Below, piece by piece: positions 59,301 through 64,000 of a stretch of 64,000 bases of DNA (positions within the stretch are counted from its first letter, which is position 1; each line of letters begins with the position of its first letter). The translations under genes and the position numbers were made by a program. The stretch is from NCBI RefSeq assembly GCF_033807715.1, contig NC_084606.1, positions 34,503,861 through 34,567,860 on the forward strand. The letters run 5' to 3'. Source of the stretch: Cololabis saira. Taxonomy: Eukaryota; Chordata; Actinopteri; Beloniformes; Belonidae. Under the pieces are notes generated by a model, which worked only from the letters and a program-made list of their open reading frames with translations, had not been told where the DNA came from and made no database searches.

Positions 59301-62300
59301 TTACTTAACTTGTTGTATGTCACTGTACGTCAAACTAATTGTCATTCTGTGGTGTGTCACTGCATTATGTCTTTATTCCTTTTTCTTTTGTGTCACTGTT
59401 GTTGTTTGTGCTTTTATTGTCTATATCTTAATGTTACTACCCTTCTCCCTTCCCCTTAGGAGGTCTTTCACCTCCTACCAGGCCATTGCCTTAAATAAGA
59501 ATGTATTCTTAGCAATTCTTGCCTGGTAAAATAAAGGTTTACTACTACTACTACTACTTTCTTTTGTTAGCTTTTTAGCAGGGCGAGCCATTACATTCGA
59601 CGTGACCGCCCGAGCGCGAGCCGGCGGTGAAGCCGGGAGCGGCGGGGGCTCCGATGTCAGGCCGCGGTTGCCAGTCGGTCTGGACGAGCGCGGGGGGGGT
59701 TACACTGGAACACTCTGAGCCGAGGAGGACCCGTGGGAAGTGGACACGGGGGCTAAGAGACGAGACGAGAGCGCGCATGGGACAGAGGGGGGCCTGAGCG
59801 GGACTTAAAATGAAGGCATCTGATTGGTTCTTTCCCCCCTGCCAATCCTCTGGTCCTCTGACCAATCCGTGCCATTCGGTGCACAAAAAACAGATTGGTC
59901 AGAGTTTTTACAGGATTAAAGCTGTCAGAGAGGTCGGATTTTTTTCTTTCCTTTGTCTGAACACATTATTCACTGGCTACTCTCAGGATGGAAGGACCAT
60001 TTCACCCAGTATAACAATAAATGTTTTTGAATACAATTACAGACTATACCTTTAAGTGATGACAGTTTAATGCATAGACGGCGACGTAGCCGTCACTTAT
60101 GAAACCATAATAAGGCTTTGCTTATAATCATTTTAATTCATGAGGTATTTAACCCCCCCATATTGAAGTCATATGAAGACCAAAACCTGCTGTAAAGCTG
60201 GACATTTTAACTTTTCATTCAATGGAAACTCAATTTGGCTATTGAATCCAGCCCCTGTTGGTCATCACACGAACTGCCATTTCCACTACTGCCAAAGGGG
60301 GAAGGACTTGAACTCTTTCCTGCCTCTCAGATTGAGAATATCTAAAGAAGCTTGGTTATAGTCCACCTTAACAATCAGCCATAAATTAGAGCAGCACTTA
60401 GTCAGTCCCACCTAAAAGCTGTACGTCCTTTAGAGAGAGACAGGGGGTTTGGAGCAACAAAAGACCCTCCCTCAGTCAGACAAGCTTTCTTCCATGTTCC
60501 AATGTTTCCAACTTTTTCAAACATGCATATAAGATTTTGCAGATCAGAGCTTAAAAGGTTTTCTATGGCTAAATAAAAAAGTTTAGGTGGGAAAACAGAA
60601 GGACTGCAATGAAAGGACTGAAACTGAAAATGTGTGGGTGGAAATGAGAACTCTAAAAGTGAGATGGAGAAGTCAGAAGTAATGTTTGCAGGGAACAGAG
60701 CAAGCTGAAGGATAAGTACATATAGATTTATAGAAAGAATAGAGTTCTGAGATGGCAGTTGTGGTGTGGTGAAGGAGTTTGGAGTGGAAGAAAGGTTTGT
60801 TAAAGTGGTGCGGGACATGAATGAGAGCAACAGGACAGCGTGAGGTGCTAGTAGGAGTGACAGAGTGGTTGCAGGTGGAGGTGGGACTGCAGCACGCCCA
60901 AGAGGCATCTTTGTTTTCTTTGGAGATGGAAAAGTTGAAACATGGTATCCAATGCATGCTGATGTTTCCAGATGACTCTGTGATGTCCAGAGTTGGGAGC
61001 AGGTGGGTGAACGGGGGAATATTGCACTGGAAAGAAAGAATACATGTGAGCAAATGAATGGGAAACAAGTGAAATGTTGAAGATACAAGACGTAGAGGTG
61101 AAGAAGGCACAGAAGTTTAAATTGTAGAGCAATCAGGAGTGTGGAAAAAAGGTCAAGAAGAGAGTACAGGCAGGGTGGAGAAGGTGGAGAAGAATGTCTG
61201 GAGTTGTCTGTGATATAATAGTAGCAGGGCGAGTAAAGAGAAATGTTTACAAGACGTGCCAGCTCTTTGGTATTGCTACACAGAATGGCTTTACAACAAG
61301 TCCTGTGTATTTTTCAAAGCAAAATCGTTCTGTATCGCCACATCACAACTTTAAACTATGTTGCTCTTATCAGTTATGTTTATTTTTACACCTCCAGTGT
61401 CTATTTTGATTCCAATGGTCCTTAAAAAACATGTATTGCATTTGTTATCTGCATGGATGACAATATGGAGAGAGAGAGCTGTTGCTCTGATGAACTCTCA
61501 CAACTAATAGAGTCTCAGAGAAACCAATCACCGTACAATAACAATTATAGCAGTAATTATAATAACTATCACAGTCCGTAACAATGCACCTTCCAGCAAC
61601 AATCATGTCTGCTTCATTCTGCTGCACCTTTCACTTTAAAAAAAAATTATACATATGTTATTTTATTTAGAGCCGTCATTTCTCTACCTCATACTGCTGC
61701 ACCTTTCAGTTCTCTAATTGTATATATGTTAATAAGTGCCTACATTTGTTTATTTACTTTACTGTTTGCTATTTTTAAATCTGGGTACAGCGACCGGAAC
61801 AACCGGAGTGAAATTCCCTGTTGGACAATGTTCAAACTTGGCCAATAAAGATGATTCTGATTCTGATAAAGGTTCAAAAATCTCCAAGGACCCTCCCTGA
61901 CCCTTCCTGAATGTTGGTGTATCTCCTTGTAGACATCCAGGACTCGGACTCCCGGCTCGTCTCCATGTTGTCTCTGCTGCAGTCGTGTCCTGACACTAAC
62001 CGCCACACCGTCCTCTACCTCCTCCATCACCTCCAACGGTCTGGATCTCCACAACACACAACTCTGTTCTGCTGTCATTCACTCACAAACTTATCAGGAC
62101 CAGTGTTCCAGCTTCCACTCATCTGCCTCTCGTGCTTGTTTTTAATCAACTTTCTCCAGAGTCGCAGGGAGGCAAGAGGTTAACAAGATGTCACTGCTGA
62201 ACCTGGCCACAGTGTTCGGCCCGAGCCTCTTACGCCCCCCGGTGGCAGAACACGGACACGACGGCCCCTCTGTGGACATCTCTCAGGAGGTGGTGGTGCA

Positions 62301-63929
62301 GGTGGAGTAAAGTAGCGCCTTATTCCTGAGGGTTTTAGTCAAGGAATCAATTCAAACAATCATAAAAAGGCACACACACAAATGTGTTAATATGAAATCA
62401 AATGTAGTTACTTTTATTTTTGAACATATATTTATTGATTTTTGTAATACAGGACTGTCTCAGAAAAATTAGAATATTGTGATTTTCTGTAATGCAATTA
62501 CAAAAACAAAAATGTCATACATTCTGGATTCATTACAAATCAACTGAAATATTGCAAGCCTTTTATTATTTTAATATTGCTGATCATGGCTTACAGCTTA
62601 AGAAAACTCAAATATCCTATCTCAAAAAATTAGAATATTCTGGGAATCTTAATCTTAAACTGTAAACCATGATCAGCAATATTTTTTTGTTTTTTTTAAT
62701 TGCATTACAGAAAATAAAGAACTTTATCACAATATTCTAATTTTCTAAAATAAGTCCTGTATAGTAACATTCAACAACACTTATAACATCAAAACAAATG
62801 GCAGTATGTAAAATAAATAAATAAATGTCTACACATTTGTATCAAATTAATAATTAATTAATTAATTAATTAATTCAGAAGTGGGGAAAAAAGAAAAAAA
62901 ACACATAAATATTAAACAGAGTACTGTCTGATGTGGATGTACCATGGAGATATTAAAGATAAAGATTTATGTAGCCAGACAAATTGTTCTACATTAATAA
63001 TAATAAAGGAAAAAAAATGAAAATAAATAAACAGCAAATTTTATAAAATTCAGAAGCCTTCTTTCTGATAATATACGTCCATTTCTCAAGTGCAAGGGCT
63101 GAAGTTAAGTTATTTAGCCAGGGGCGTCAATTGGGTATAAAGGTACGGCAGCCGCCACACTTTGGCTTCAGGGGAAAATGTAAATGTTTGTTTTTTAAAT
63201 ACATTTATGGAATTACTCTGTCTCTTTGTATTGATTATTCTATTACCTAATACATATAGAATAACTACAAATGCAAATCAGAACAACATGATCGATTTCC
63301 CTAGTGTTATCTTTCCCAACACTTACGGATGCATATTGCGTAAAGGCGCATTGACTGAATTGATCAACACGTTGTTAAAGTCTAGAGTTCGTAGTTACGT
63401 TAGCAAGATGTGAGTGAGACTGGATTTGAAAAAGTTCAGATTTTCTTGACCACACAGATTAGCTACATAGCAGACTTCTGTGATGAGTATTTGCTGGACG
63501 TGTTGATTGATACTGTAGTTAAGTTCTGTGACTCGTAACCTTGCCAAAGCTTAGCTTTGACTGAATCGACGCCACTGTATTTAGCCAAAGAGTAAAAGAG
63601 GGGCAACCAACATTTTTCCAGCATAATGCAATACACCATTTGGCCTGTAGTAAACATAGGTCAACCATTTTTCTTTCTTTACCAGATAGACCACAGTTAT
63701 CAGCATAGATGCCTAAAATGCACAGCTTAGGGCATAAAGGTACAGAAAGGTAAATGTTACACAGCGACTTTGAGCGTGAACATGTCTCTGGTTTTGGTCT
63801 CAGGTCCAGGTGGTTTTCTGCTACCTGCAGTGCAGCCACCTCCCTGCAGCGCTGACCTTCCTGCCTCATGACGCACACGCAGACGCAGACGCCGAGGCCG
63901 AGGCCGAGGAACAGACCACCCACATGTGA
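30786..63929 (+). CDS. BCR/ABR-family Rho GEF/GAP protein (22 exons, 829 aa)
   Basis: Exons: 30786-30837, 30961-31052, 32478-32582, 36961-37194, 41538-41645, 42707-42761, 42839-42891, 42995-43132, 44978-45093, 45270-45426, 45504-45623, 45716-45791, 49262-49357, 49597-49671, 49772-49869, 53220-53321, 54478-54641, 56357-56496, 57833-57967, 61933-62038, 62160-62301, 63804-63929. They sum to 2490 nt with no stop. Domain order: short acidic N-terminus (1-50), DH/RhoGEF (about 55-275), PH (about 280-435), C2 (about 470-590), RhoGAP (about 615-800). The GAP arginine finger is Arg643 in GIYRVSG; Lys682, Arg686 (KLYFRELPEP) and Asn755 (NLATVFGP) are kept. By homology it activates and inactivates Rho-family GTPases. 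Length is near ABR (about 860) and far below BCR, whose oligomerisation/kinase region is missing. An in-frame stop at 30732 and G at -3 and +4 support the start. ABR, BCR and a third teleost paralogue are all possible names; divergence favours the last. Confidence 0.93.
30961..31052 (+). CDS. BCR/ABR-like exon 2
   Basis: Residues 18-48, a glutamate-rich linker (VEEREVMEEDVFQEE). Acceptor TTCCAG, donor GTGAGT. Intron 1 is only 123 bp. This N-terminus has no counterpart I recognise in BCR or ABR. Confidence 0.82.
31053..32477 (+). other. BCR/ABR-like intron 2, with a hAT-like element at about 31313-32041
   Basis: The element has the right end TACTACCACCTCTG and repeated CTCAAGTAAAAGTA motifs. 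It is the reverse-oriented relative of the complete hAT copy at 41917-42670, but its left end is lost. A (CA)n tract is at 32309-32338. Confidence 0.75.
32478..32582 (+). CDS. BCR/ABR-like exon 3 (start of DH domain)
   Basis: Residues 49-83; LVVLKGILASEEVYLMELDA is the first conserved DH helix of BCR/ABR. Acceptor TTTGTCAG, donor GTAACA. Confidence 0.95.
32604..33352. mobile_element. hAT-type element of the CAGTACT family
   Basis: Ends CAGTACTCCAGTTG and CAACTCCAGTACTG. The flanks ATTATATG and GTTATACT agree at only 5 of 8 positions, so the duplication has decayed or is absent. The element begins 21 bp after the exon 3 donor. Confidence 0.82.
34110..34953. mobile_element. hAT-type element (CAGGGGTGTCAAAC ends)
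   Basis: Exact 8-bp duplication CTTTAGAT at 34102-34109 and 34954-34961. Left end CAGGGGTGTCAAACTCATTT, right end TTTGACAACCCTG. No transposase visible. Lies in intron 3. Confidence 0.88.
35845..36358. mobile_element. hAT-type element with GAGAAAAAAGTCGAAA array, degraded ends
   Basis: It is the inverted relative of 55431-56001. The stretch CAACCCAAAATGTTGAAAGA and the following 150 bp match that element in reverse. The purine-rich repeat array is at about 36020-36350. Ends have decayed and no duplication was found. Confidence 0.72.
36961..37194 (+). CDS. BCR/ABR-like exon 4 (DH domain)
   Basis: Residues 84-161. It contains PMKALRASAGTSQPVLSSQQ and the acceptor-side DH helices up to EVGDLFLKV. 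A slightly longer linker than in ABR (around ELSGEEGTGTRLTH) is present. Acceptor CTCTGTAG, donor GTAAGT. Confidence 0.95.
37495..38280. repeat. Interspersed repeat in intron 4
   Basis: Runs from GCAGAGATGAACGGGCCCTC to CTGCTCGGCCCTAATAAT, the ends of a repeat I have seen to be common in fish genomes but cannot classify. It includes C-rich and GAAA-rich simple tracts. No coding frame of note. Confidence 0.5.
38991..39068. mobile_element. Fragment of a CAGTACT-family hAT element
   Basis: Only the left 78 bp of the family (CAGTACTCGAGTTGTAAAAA onward) remain. It is cut by the next element and does not resume on its other side. Confidence 0.75.
39281..40420 (+). mobile_element. LINE (L2/CR1-like) 3' part with (TTGAA)n tail
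   Basis: An open frame from 39285 to 39818 encodes the C-terminal polymerase region common in fish L2-like elements, followed by a long 3' UTR and the tail ATTGAATTGAATTGAATTG. A TCCTT direct repeat flanks it (39276-39280 and 40420-40424). Confidence 0.8.
39285..39818 (+). pseudogene. LINE reverse transcriptase C-terminal fragment
   Basis: Blocks DYCNVLLAGCPSNLLNRLQL, IQNAAARVLTG, HWLPVKFRIQFKILLLAYKA and WNQLPIWVKEA mark the thumb/C-terminal part of a fish LINE polymerase. The catalytic core and endonuclease are missing, so it is dead on arrival. Host gene orientation is the same (+). Confidence 0.87.
40770..40809. mobile_element. Half of a palindromic miniature element, copy 7
   Basis: Only the right arm, GCGTTGTTGTAACGCGGAAC to ATCAGCCTT, remains. 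Confidence 0.75.
41538..41645 (+). CDS. BCR/ABR-like exon 5 (DH domain)
   Basis: Residues 162-197, VNQIGLYGGFIENYEKAVDI and on. It aligns with the LGVYRAFVDNY block of BCR. Acceptor TTTTGCAG, donor GTACAA. Confidence 0.95.
41917..42670. mobile_element. hAT-type element just upstream of exon 6
   Basis: Exact 8-bp duplication GAACTGAC at 41909-41916 and 42671-42678. Ends CAGAGCTGGTAGTAACGAGT and CTACCCAGCTCTG. 754 bp, AT-rich, no transposase. The right copy of the duplication lies 28 bp from the exon 6 start. Confidence 0.92.
42707..42761 (+). CDS. BCR/ABR-like exon 6 (DH domain)
   Basis: Residues 198-215 (RMMANNGADKARTKYTFE) plus one base. Acceptor GTCGTTCCAG, donor GTATGT. Intron 6 is only 77 bp. 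Confidence 0.93.
42839..42891 (+). CDS. BCR/ABR-like exon 7 (DH domain)
   Basis: Residues 216-233; LLYKPLDRVTKTILALQ is nearly identical in pattern to LLYKP(V/I)DRVTR of BCR and ABR, the most conserved DH helix. Donor GTGAGG. Confidence 0.95.
42995..43132 (+). CDS. BCR/ABR-like exon 8 (end of DH domain)
   Basis: Residues 234-279, ELLKSTPEEHRDFVALQEAL to LSHGM. It closes the DH domain and leads into PH. Acceptor CTCGTAG, donor GTGAGT. Confidence 0.95.
43133..44977 (+). other. BCR/ABR-like intron 8
   Basis: It contains the hAT element at 44125-44886; the 43133-44100 part has no recognised feature. Confidence 0.85.
44125..44886. mobile_element. hAT-type element of the CAGTACT family, complete
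   Basis: Exact 8-bp duplication GGGACAGG at 44117-44124 and 44887-44894. Ends CAGTACTGGAGATGAGGG and CAACTCGAGTACTG. It is the best-bounded copy of the family (762 bp) and carries a single 30-bp unit where the copy near 51.5 kb has eleven. Ends 91 bp before exon 9. Confidence 0.92.
44978..45093 (+). CDS. BCR/ABR-like exon 9 (PH domain)
   Basis: Residues 280-317, RRQLMRDSFVVDASEGELRH and LFLYTDLLLCTRFKHAAW, the first PH strands as in BCR (LRHVFLFTDLLLCTK). Acceptor CTCCCAG, donor GTGAGT. Confidence 0.95.
45270..45426 (+). CDS. BCR/ABR-like exon 10 (PH domain)
   Basis: Residues 318-370. QYRFCWYLPLAGL matches the QYDCKWYIPL strand of BCR/ABR; the following linker (RTKMHLLRKQLQQNM) is basic and probably helical. 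Donor GTGCGT; intron 10 is 77 bp. Confidence 0.94.
45504..45623 (+). CDS. BCR/ABR-like exon 11 (PH domain), GC donor
   Basis: Residues 371-410, KGPRSQTLAGRNRKKLEQME to LELHSPSGK. The acceptor could be one codon later, which would not alter the frame. The only donor that keeps the conserved SGK|S junction is AAG|GCATGC, a GC donor. Confidence 0.85.
45624..45715 (+). other. GC-AG intron (intron 11, 92 bp)
   Basis: Begins GCATGC and ends CCCGTAG. No in-frame GT alternative exists nearby, and 92 is not a multiple of three, so retention would shift the frame. Confidence 0.75.
45716..45791 (+). CDS. BCR/ABR-like exon 12 (end of PH domain)
   Basis: Residues 411-435, SQTLLFSSLYELEEWREAIH, matching the C-terminal PH helix with the invariant tryptophan. 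Donor GTGAGT. Confidence 0.95.
45792..49261 (+). other. BCR/ABR-like intron 12
   Basis: This 3.5-kb intron has few recognisable transposons, unlike its neighbours. A (CA)n tract is at about 46341-46360. The direct repeats at 48505-48860 are listed separately. I saw no extra exon. Confidence 0.8.
48505..48860 (+). repeat. Internal direct repeats with CCACGG palindromes
   Basis: AAAACCTCAATAAAACACTG occurs at about 48506 and 48605. CGTGTATATATCACGAC with ACGGATCCCATTGACTT occurs at about 48539 and 48751. Each second unit ends in ATATCCGTGGTG. It looks like a segmentally duplicated small repeat rather than a gene. Confidence 0.7.
49262..49357 (+). CDS. BCR/ABR-like exon 13 (PH-C2 linker)
   Basis: Residues 436-467, with LLTLTSACVKLRMTQQPPL matching the LQMLTNSCVKLQTVHSIPL linker of BCR. 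Acceptor TTTCTCAG, donor GTACTA. Confidence 0.94.
49597..49671 (+). CDS. BCR/ABR-like exon 14 (C2 domain)
   Basis: Residues 468-492; GDDEASLCGTLSVVIHSASG matches the first C2 strand. Acceptor CCCACCAG, donor GTACGT. Confidence 0.94.
49772..49869 (+). CDS. BCR/ABR-like exon 15 (C2 domain)
   Basis: Residues 493-525; VYVCVEVDGFEFYDKQAQTH and LNPHWDQ match the LYCTLEVDSFGYF and EPNWNEEF strands. Donor GTGTGT. Confidence 0.94.
50273..50901. mobile_element. hAT-type element (CAGAGCCGCC ends)
   Basis: Exact 8-bp duplication TATGCAGG at 50265-50272 and 50902-50909. Ends CAGAGCCGCCTGGGAGATTT and GTGGCGGCCCTG. Nested in the piggyBac-like element; the empty site survives in copy 1 at about 23830. Confidence 0.92.
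51347..51935. mobile_element. CAGTACT-family hAT element, left-truncated
   Basis: Starts inside the family interior (ATCTTGTCCCACTGGCAGAT) and keeps the right end TTAACTCGAATACTG. Nested in the hAT element at 51185-52720. Its 30-bp segment has expanded into a minisatellite. Confidence 0.85.
51546..51892 (+). repeat. 30-bp minisatellite, about 11 units
   Basis: Units consist of a G-run, ATGATTTGGAC(C/T)GTTTTT and ATTTCAG, with a period of 30-32 bp. Variation is mainly at one C/T position and in the length of the G-run, which reaches about 19 in the last unit. The period is a multiple of three, so long open frames appear on both strands without being genes. Confidence 0.96.
52103..52220. mobile_element. 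Palindromic miniature element, copy 8 (nested)
   Basis: Ends AAGGCTGATTTATGGTTCCG and AACGCGGAACCATAAATC, nested within the hAT element at 51185-52720. Confidence 0.85.
53220..53321 (+). CDS. BCR/ABR-like exon 16 (C2 domain)
   Basis: Residues 526-559, ELSFQVDGAEKMMVLCVNRS and HEDTVLGKTTVK. Compared with BCR the loop between the C2 strands (after the LC motif) is about a dozen residues shorter. Acceptor TTCAAACAG, donor GTAGAA. Confidence 0.92.
53322..54477 (+). other. BCR/ABR-like intron 16
   Basis: No transposon recognised. A (TTAAA)n-like tract is at about 53838-53885. Confidence 0.7.
54478..54641 (+). CDS. BCR/ABR-like exon 17 (end of C2)
   Basis: Residues 560-613 plus two bases. It includes GQVEVTLSLKFSPHQLE, the last C2 strand, and a proline/serine-rich linker to the GAP domain. 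The donor CA|GTAAGG is partly built by a transposon (see findings). Confidence 0.93.
55012..55132. mobile_element. Palindromic miniature element, copy 9 (nested)
   Basis: Ends TGATTTATGGTTCCGCGTTA and GGAACCATAAATCAGCC, at the same relative position as in Harbinger-like copy A, so it was part of the element before it spread. Confidence 0.85.
55431..56001. mobile_element. hAT-type element (CAGGGGTCGGCAACC ends) with purine repeat array
   Basis: Exact 8-bp duplication GGCTAGAT at 55423-55430 and 56002-56009. Ends CAGGGGTCGGCAACC and GGTTGCTGAATCCTG. A T/C-rich tract (55500-55680) and an array of TTTCGACTTTTTTCTCGA-type units (55680-55830) fill it. Copy A of the host element keeps the empty site near 18505. 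Confidence 0.93.
56357..56496 (+). CDS. BCR/ABR-like exon 18 (RhoGAP, arginine finger)
   Basis: Residues 614-660. VERRGMDEVGIYRVSGTTSD contains the catalytic Arg643. Acceptor CTCCTCAG, donor GTAAGA. Confidence 0.96.
56901..57267. mobile_element. Tc1/mariner-like hairpin miniature element, copy 2
   Basis: Flanked by TA (56899-56900, 57268-57269). Left end CAGGGCTGTCTCAGAAAATT. Nearly one continuous inverted repeat of 367 bp, in intron 18. Confidence 0.87.
57833..57967 (+). CDS. BCR/ABR-like exon 19 (RhoGAP)
   Basis: Residues 661-705. VNAVSGVLKLYFRELPEPLI is the conserved GAP block with Lys682 and Arg686. Acceptor GTTCTCAG, donor GTAAGA. Confidence 0.96.
58221..58428. mobile_element. Truncated hAT element related to 4303-5143
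   Basis: Matches the left 207 bp of the element at 4303 almost base for base (CGAGGCCGGTTTTAGG onward) and then stops at ATACCGCA. Confidence 0.85.
58500..59562 (+). mobile_element. LINE 3' part with (TAC)n tail
   Basis: From about 58540 the frame reads YLGVWIDSSLSFTEH and continues through the ORF below. A 3' UTR ends TTAAATAAGAATGTATTCTT and ACTACTACTACTACT. No target duplication was identified. Confidence 0.78.
58632..59198 (+). pseudogene. LINE reverse transcriptase C-terminal fragment
   Basis: Open for 188 codons. Blocks LPLFDYGDVIYRSACKRALE and LNVLYHSAIRLATNAPYRTH are typical of fish LINE polymerase C-termini. The catalytic core is missing. It is a different lineage from those at 3509 and 39285. 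Confidence 0.85.
60660..61260 (+). pseudogene. Heavily decayed LINE reverse transcriptase
   Basis: On the + strand, broken by stops and frame changes, there are traces such as MLMFPDDSV (in place of the FADD-type catalytic box) and RMSGVVCDIIVAGRVKRNVY. The metal-binding motif has a proline in place of alanine, so it cannot be active. Old insertion in intron 19. Confidence 0.65.
61790..61870 (+). repeat. LINE-like tail with (GATTCT)n
   Basis: GAATTCCC-like block, then CCAATAAAGATGATTCTGAT and a second TCTGAT unit, a common fish retroposon ending. It stops 62 bp before exon 20. Confidence 0.6.
61933..62038 (+). CDS. BCR/ABR-like exon 20 (RhoGAP)
   Basis: Residues 706-740 plus two bases, DIQDSDSRLVSMLSLLQSCP to LLHHLQ. 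Acceptor CTTGTAG. The donor CG|GTCTGG is weak, but the junction matches the position used in BCR (HLKR|VAEK). Confidence 0.92.
62160..62301 (+). CDS. BCR/ABR-like exon 21 (RhoGAP)
   Basis: Residues 741-788; RVAGRQEVNKMSLLNLATVF with Asn755 and FGPSLLRPP. The acceptor TTTCTCCAG at 62159 was chosen over a later GGGAG because it restores the conserved spacing RVAxxxxVNKMS. Donor GTGGAG. Confidence 0.93.
62450..62759. mobile_element. Tc1/mariner-like hairpin miniature element, copy 3
   Basis: Flanked by TA (62448-62449, 62760-62761). Left end CAGGACTGTCTCAGAAAAAT. About 50 bp shorter than the other copies through loss on the right arm. In intron 21. Confidence 0.85.
63119..63577. mobile_element. 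hAT-type miniature transposon in intron 21
   Basis: Exact 8-bp duplication TATTTAGC at 63111-63118 and 63578-63585. Ends CAGGGGCGTCAATTGGG and GACTGAATCGACGCCACTG. 459 bp, no transposase. Confidence 0.9.
63804..63929 (+). CDS. BCR/ABR-like exon 22 (end of RhoGAP and C-terminus)
   Basis: Residues 789-829 and stop TGA at 63927-63929. VQVVFCYLQ matches the VQVLLYFLQ helix of BCR. The tail is an Asp/Ala/Glu repeat (ADADAEAEAEE) ending QTTHM. The ST(E/D)V PDZ ligand of BCR and ABR is not kept. The rest of the window is 3' UTR; no poly(A) signal lies within it. Confidence 0.93.
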   Translation, partial: VQVVFCYLQCSHLPAALTFLPHDAHADADAEAEAEEQTTHM

Positions 63930-64000
63930 GGCCGCCGCCGCTGCAGGCTGGCAGGAGACCTGAAGAGAGTGAGGCGACATCTGAGTGGGGACTCTCAGAC

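Larger units (their letters stand above)
58106..60051. mobile_element. Possible piggyBac-like element (TTAA) with nested hAT and LINE
   Basis: Inverted ends AGGTATAGTC...GACTATACCT flanked by TTAA at 58102-58105 and 60052-60055. It encloses a truncated hAT piece (58221-58428), a GC-rich CACCGGCG tandem (58427-58485) and a LINE (about 58500-59562). The short ends make the superfamily call tentative. Confidence 0.65.

Noticed and set aside
60402..61088. 228-codon open frame on the minus strand, the longest in the window
   Set aside because: The opposite strand carries a decayed LINE polymerase (PDDSV, RMSGVVCD traces); this frame is its antisense shadow, with no domain of its own.
62160..62178. 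Alternative acceptor GGGAG at 62171 for exon 21
   Set aside because: It keeps the frame but removes four residues from a conserved spacing; the TTTCTCCAG acceptor at 62159 is stronger and restores it.
63519..63980. 153-codon minus-strand frame
   Set aside because: It is antisense to the last RhoGAP exon of the BCR/ABR-like gene and to a hAT element.

Overview
This window is vertebrate nuclear DNA, almost certainly from a teleost fish. It holds spliced genes with small conserved exons, long AT-rich introns, (CA)n-type microsatellites, and a very dense load of the DNA transposons (hAT, PIF/Harbinger, piggyBac, Tc1/mariner) and LINE tails typical of ray-finned fish. Nothing looks bacterial or viral. 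The species cannot be named from the sequence alone.

Two protein-coding genes can be rebuilt, both on the + strand. The first (6173-24361) is a three-exon, 131-residue cysteine-rich PLAC8/onzin/cornifelin-family protein with introns of 6.3 and 11.5 kb; a poly(A) signal lies at 24692. The second (30786-63929) is a 22-exon, 829-residue BCR/ABR-family protein with the order DH (RhoGEF), PH, C2, RhoGAP. All its exons join in frame. It lacks the N-terminal oligomerisation and kinase region of BCR, so it is ABR-shaped, but it is clearly diverged from both BCR and ABR. It would act on Rho-family GTPases, probably at membranes. The two genes share no obvious function; they are simply neighbours.

Layout. 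1-5.8 kb: microsatellites, a LINE copy with an inverted 5' part, a hAT element. 6.2-24.7 kb: the PLAC8-family gene, whose introns carry an antisense LINE fragment, hAT and Harbinger elements and hAT transposase remains. 24.7-30.7 kb: intergenic, with a truncated piggyBac, a LINE tail, a long (CA)n tract and two miniature elements directly upstream of the second gene. 30.8-63.9 kb: the BCR/ABR-like gene, whose introns are mostly transposons, several nested inside one another.

Ten hAT copies are bounded by exact 8-bp target duplications. Several insertions can be placed in order because an uninterrupted relative is present elsewhere in the window. The most interesting observation is a Harbinger-type element inserted inside the 5' splice site of intron 17 of the BCR/ABR-like gene: the 3-bp target duplication plus the first base of the element rebuild a usable donor. 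A second hAT element lies 28 bp upstream of the intron 5 acceptor region and duplicates a branch-point-like motif. No CRISPR array, operon, tRNA or rRNA gene was found. I see no undescribed enzymatic or defence system; the novelty here lies in how transposons shape splice sites and in the nested repeat structures.
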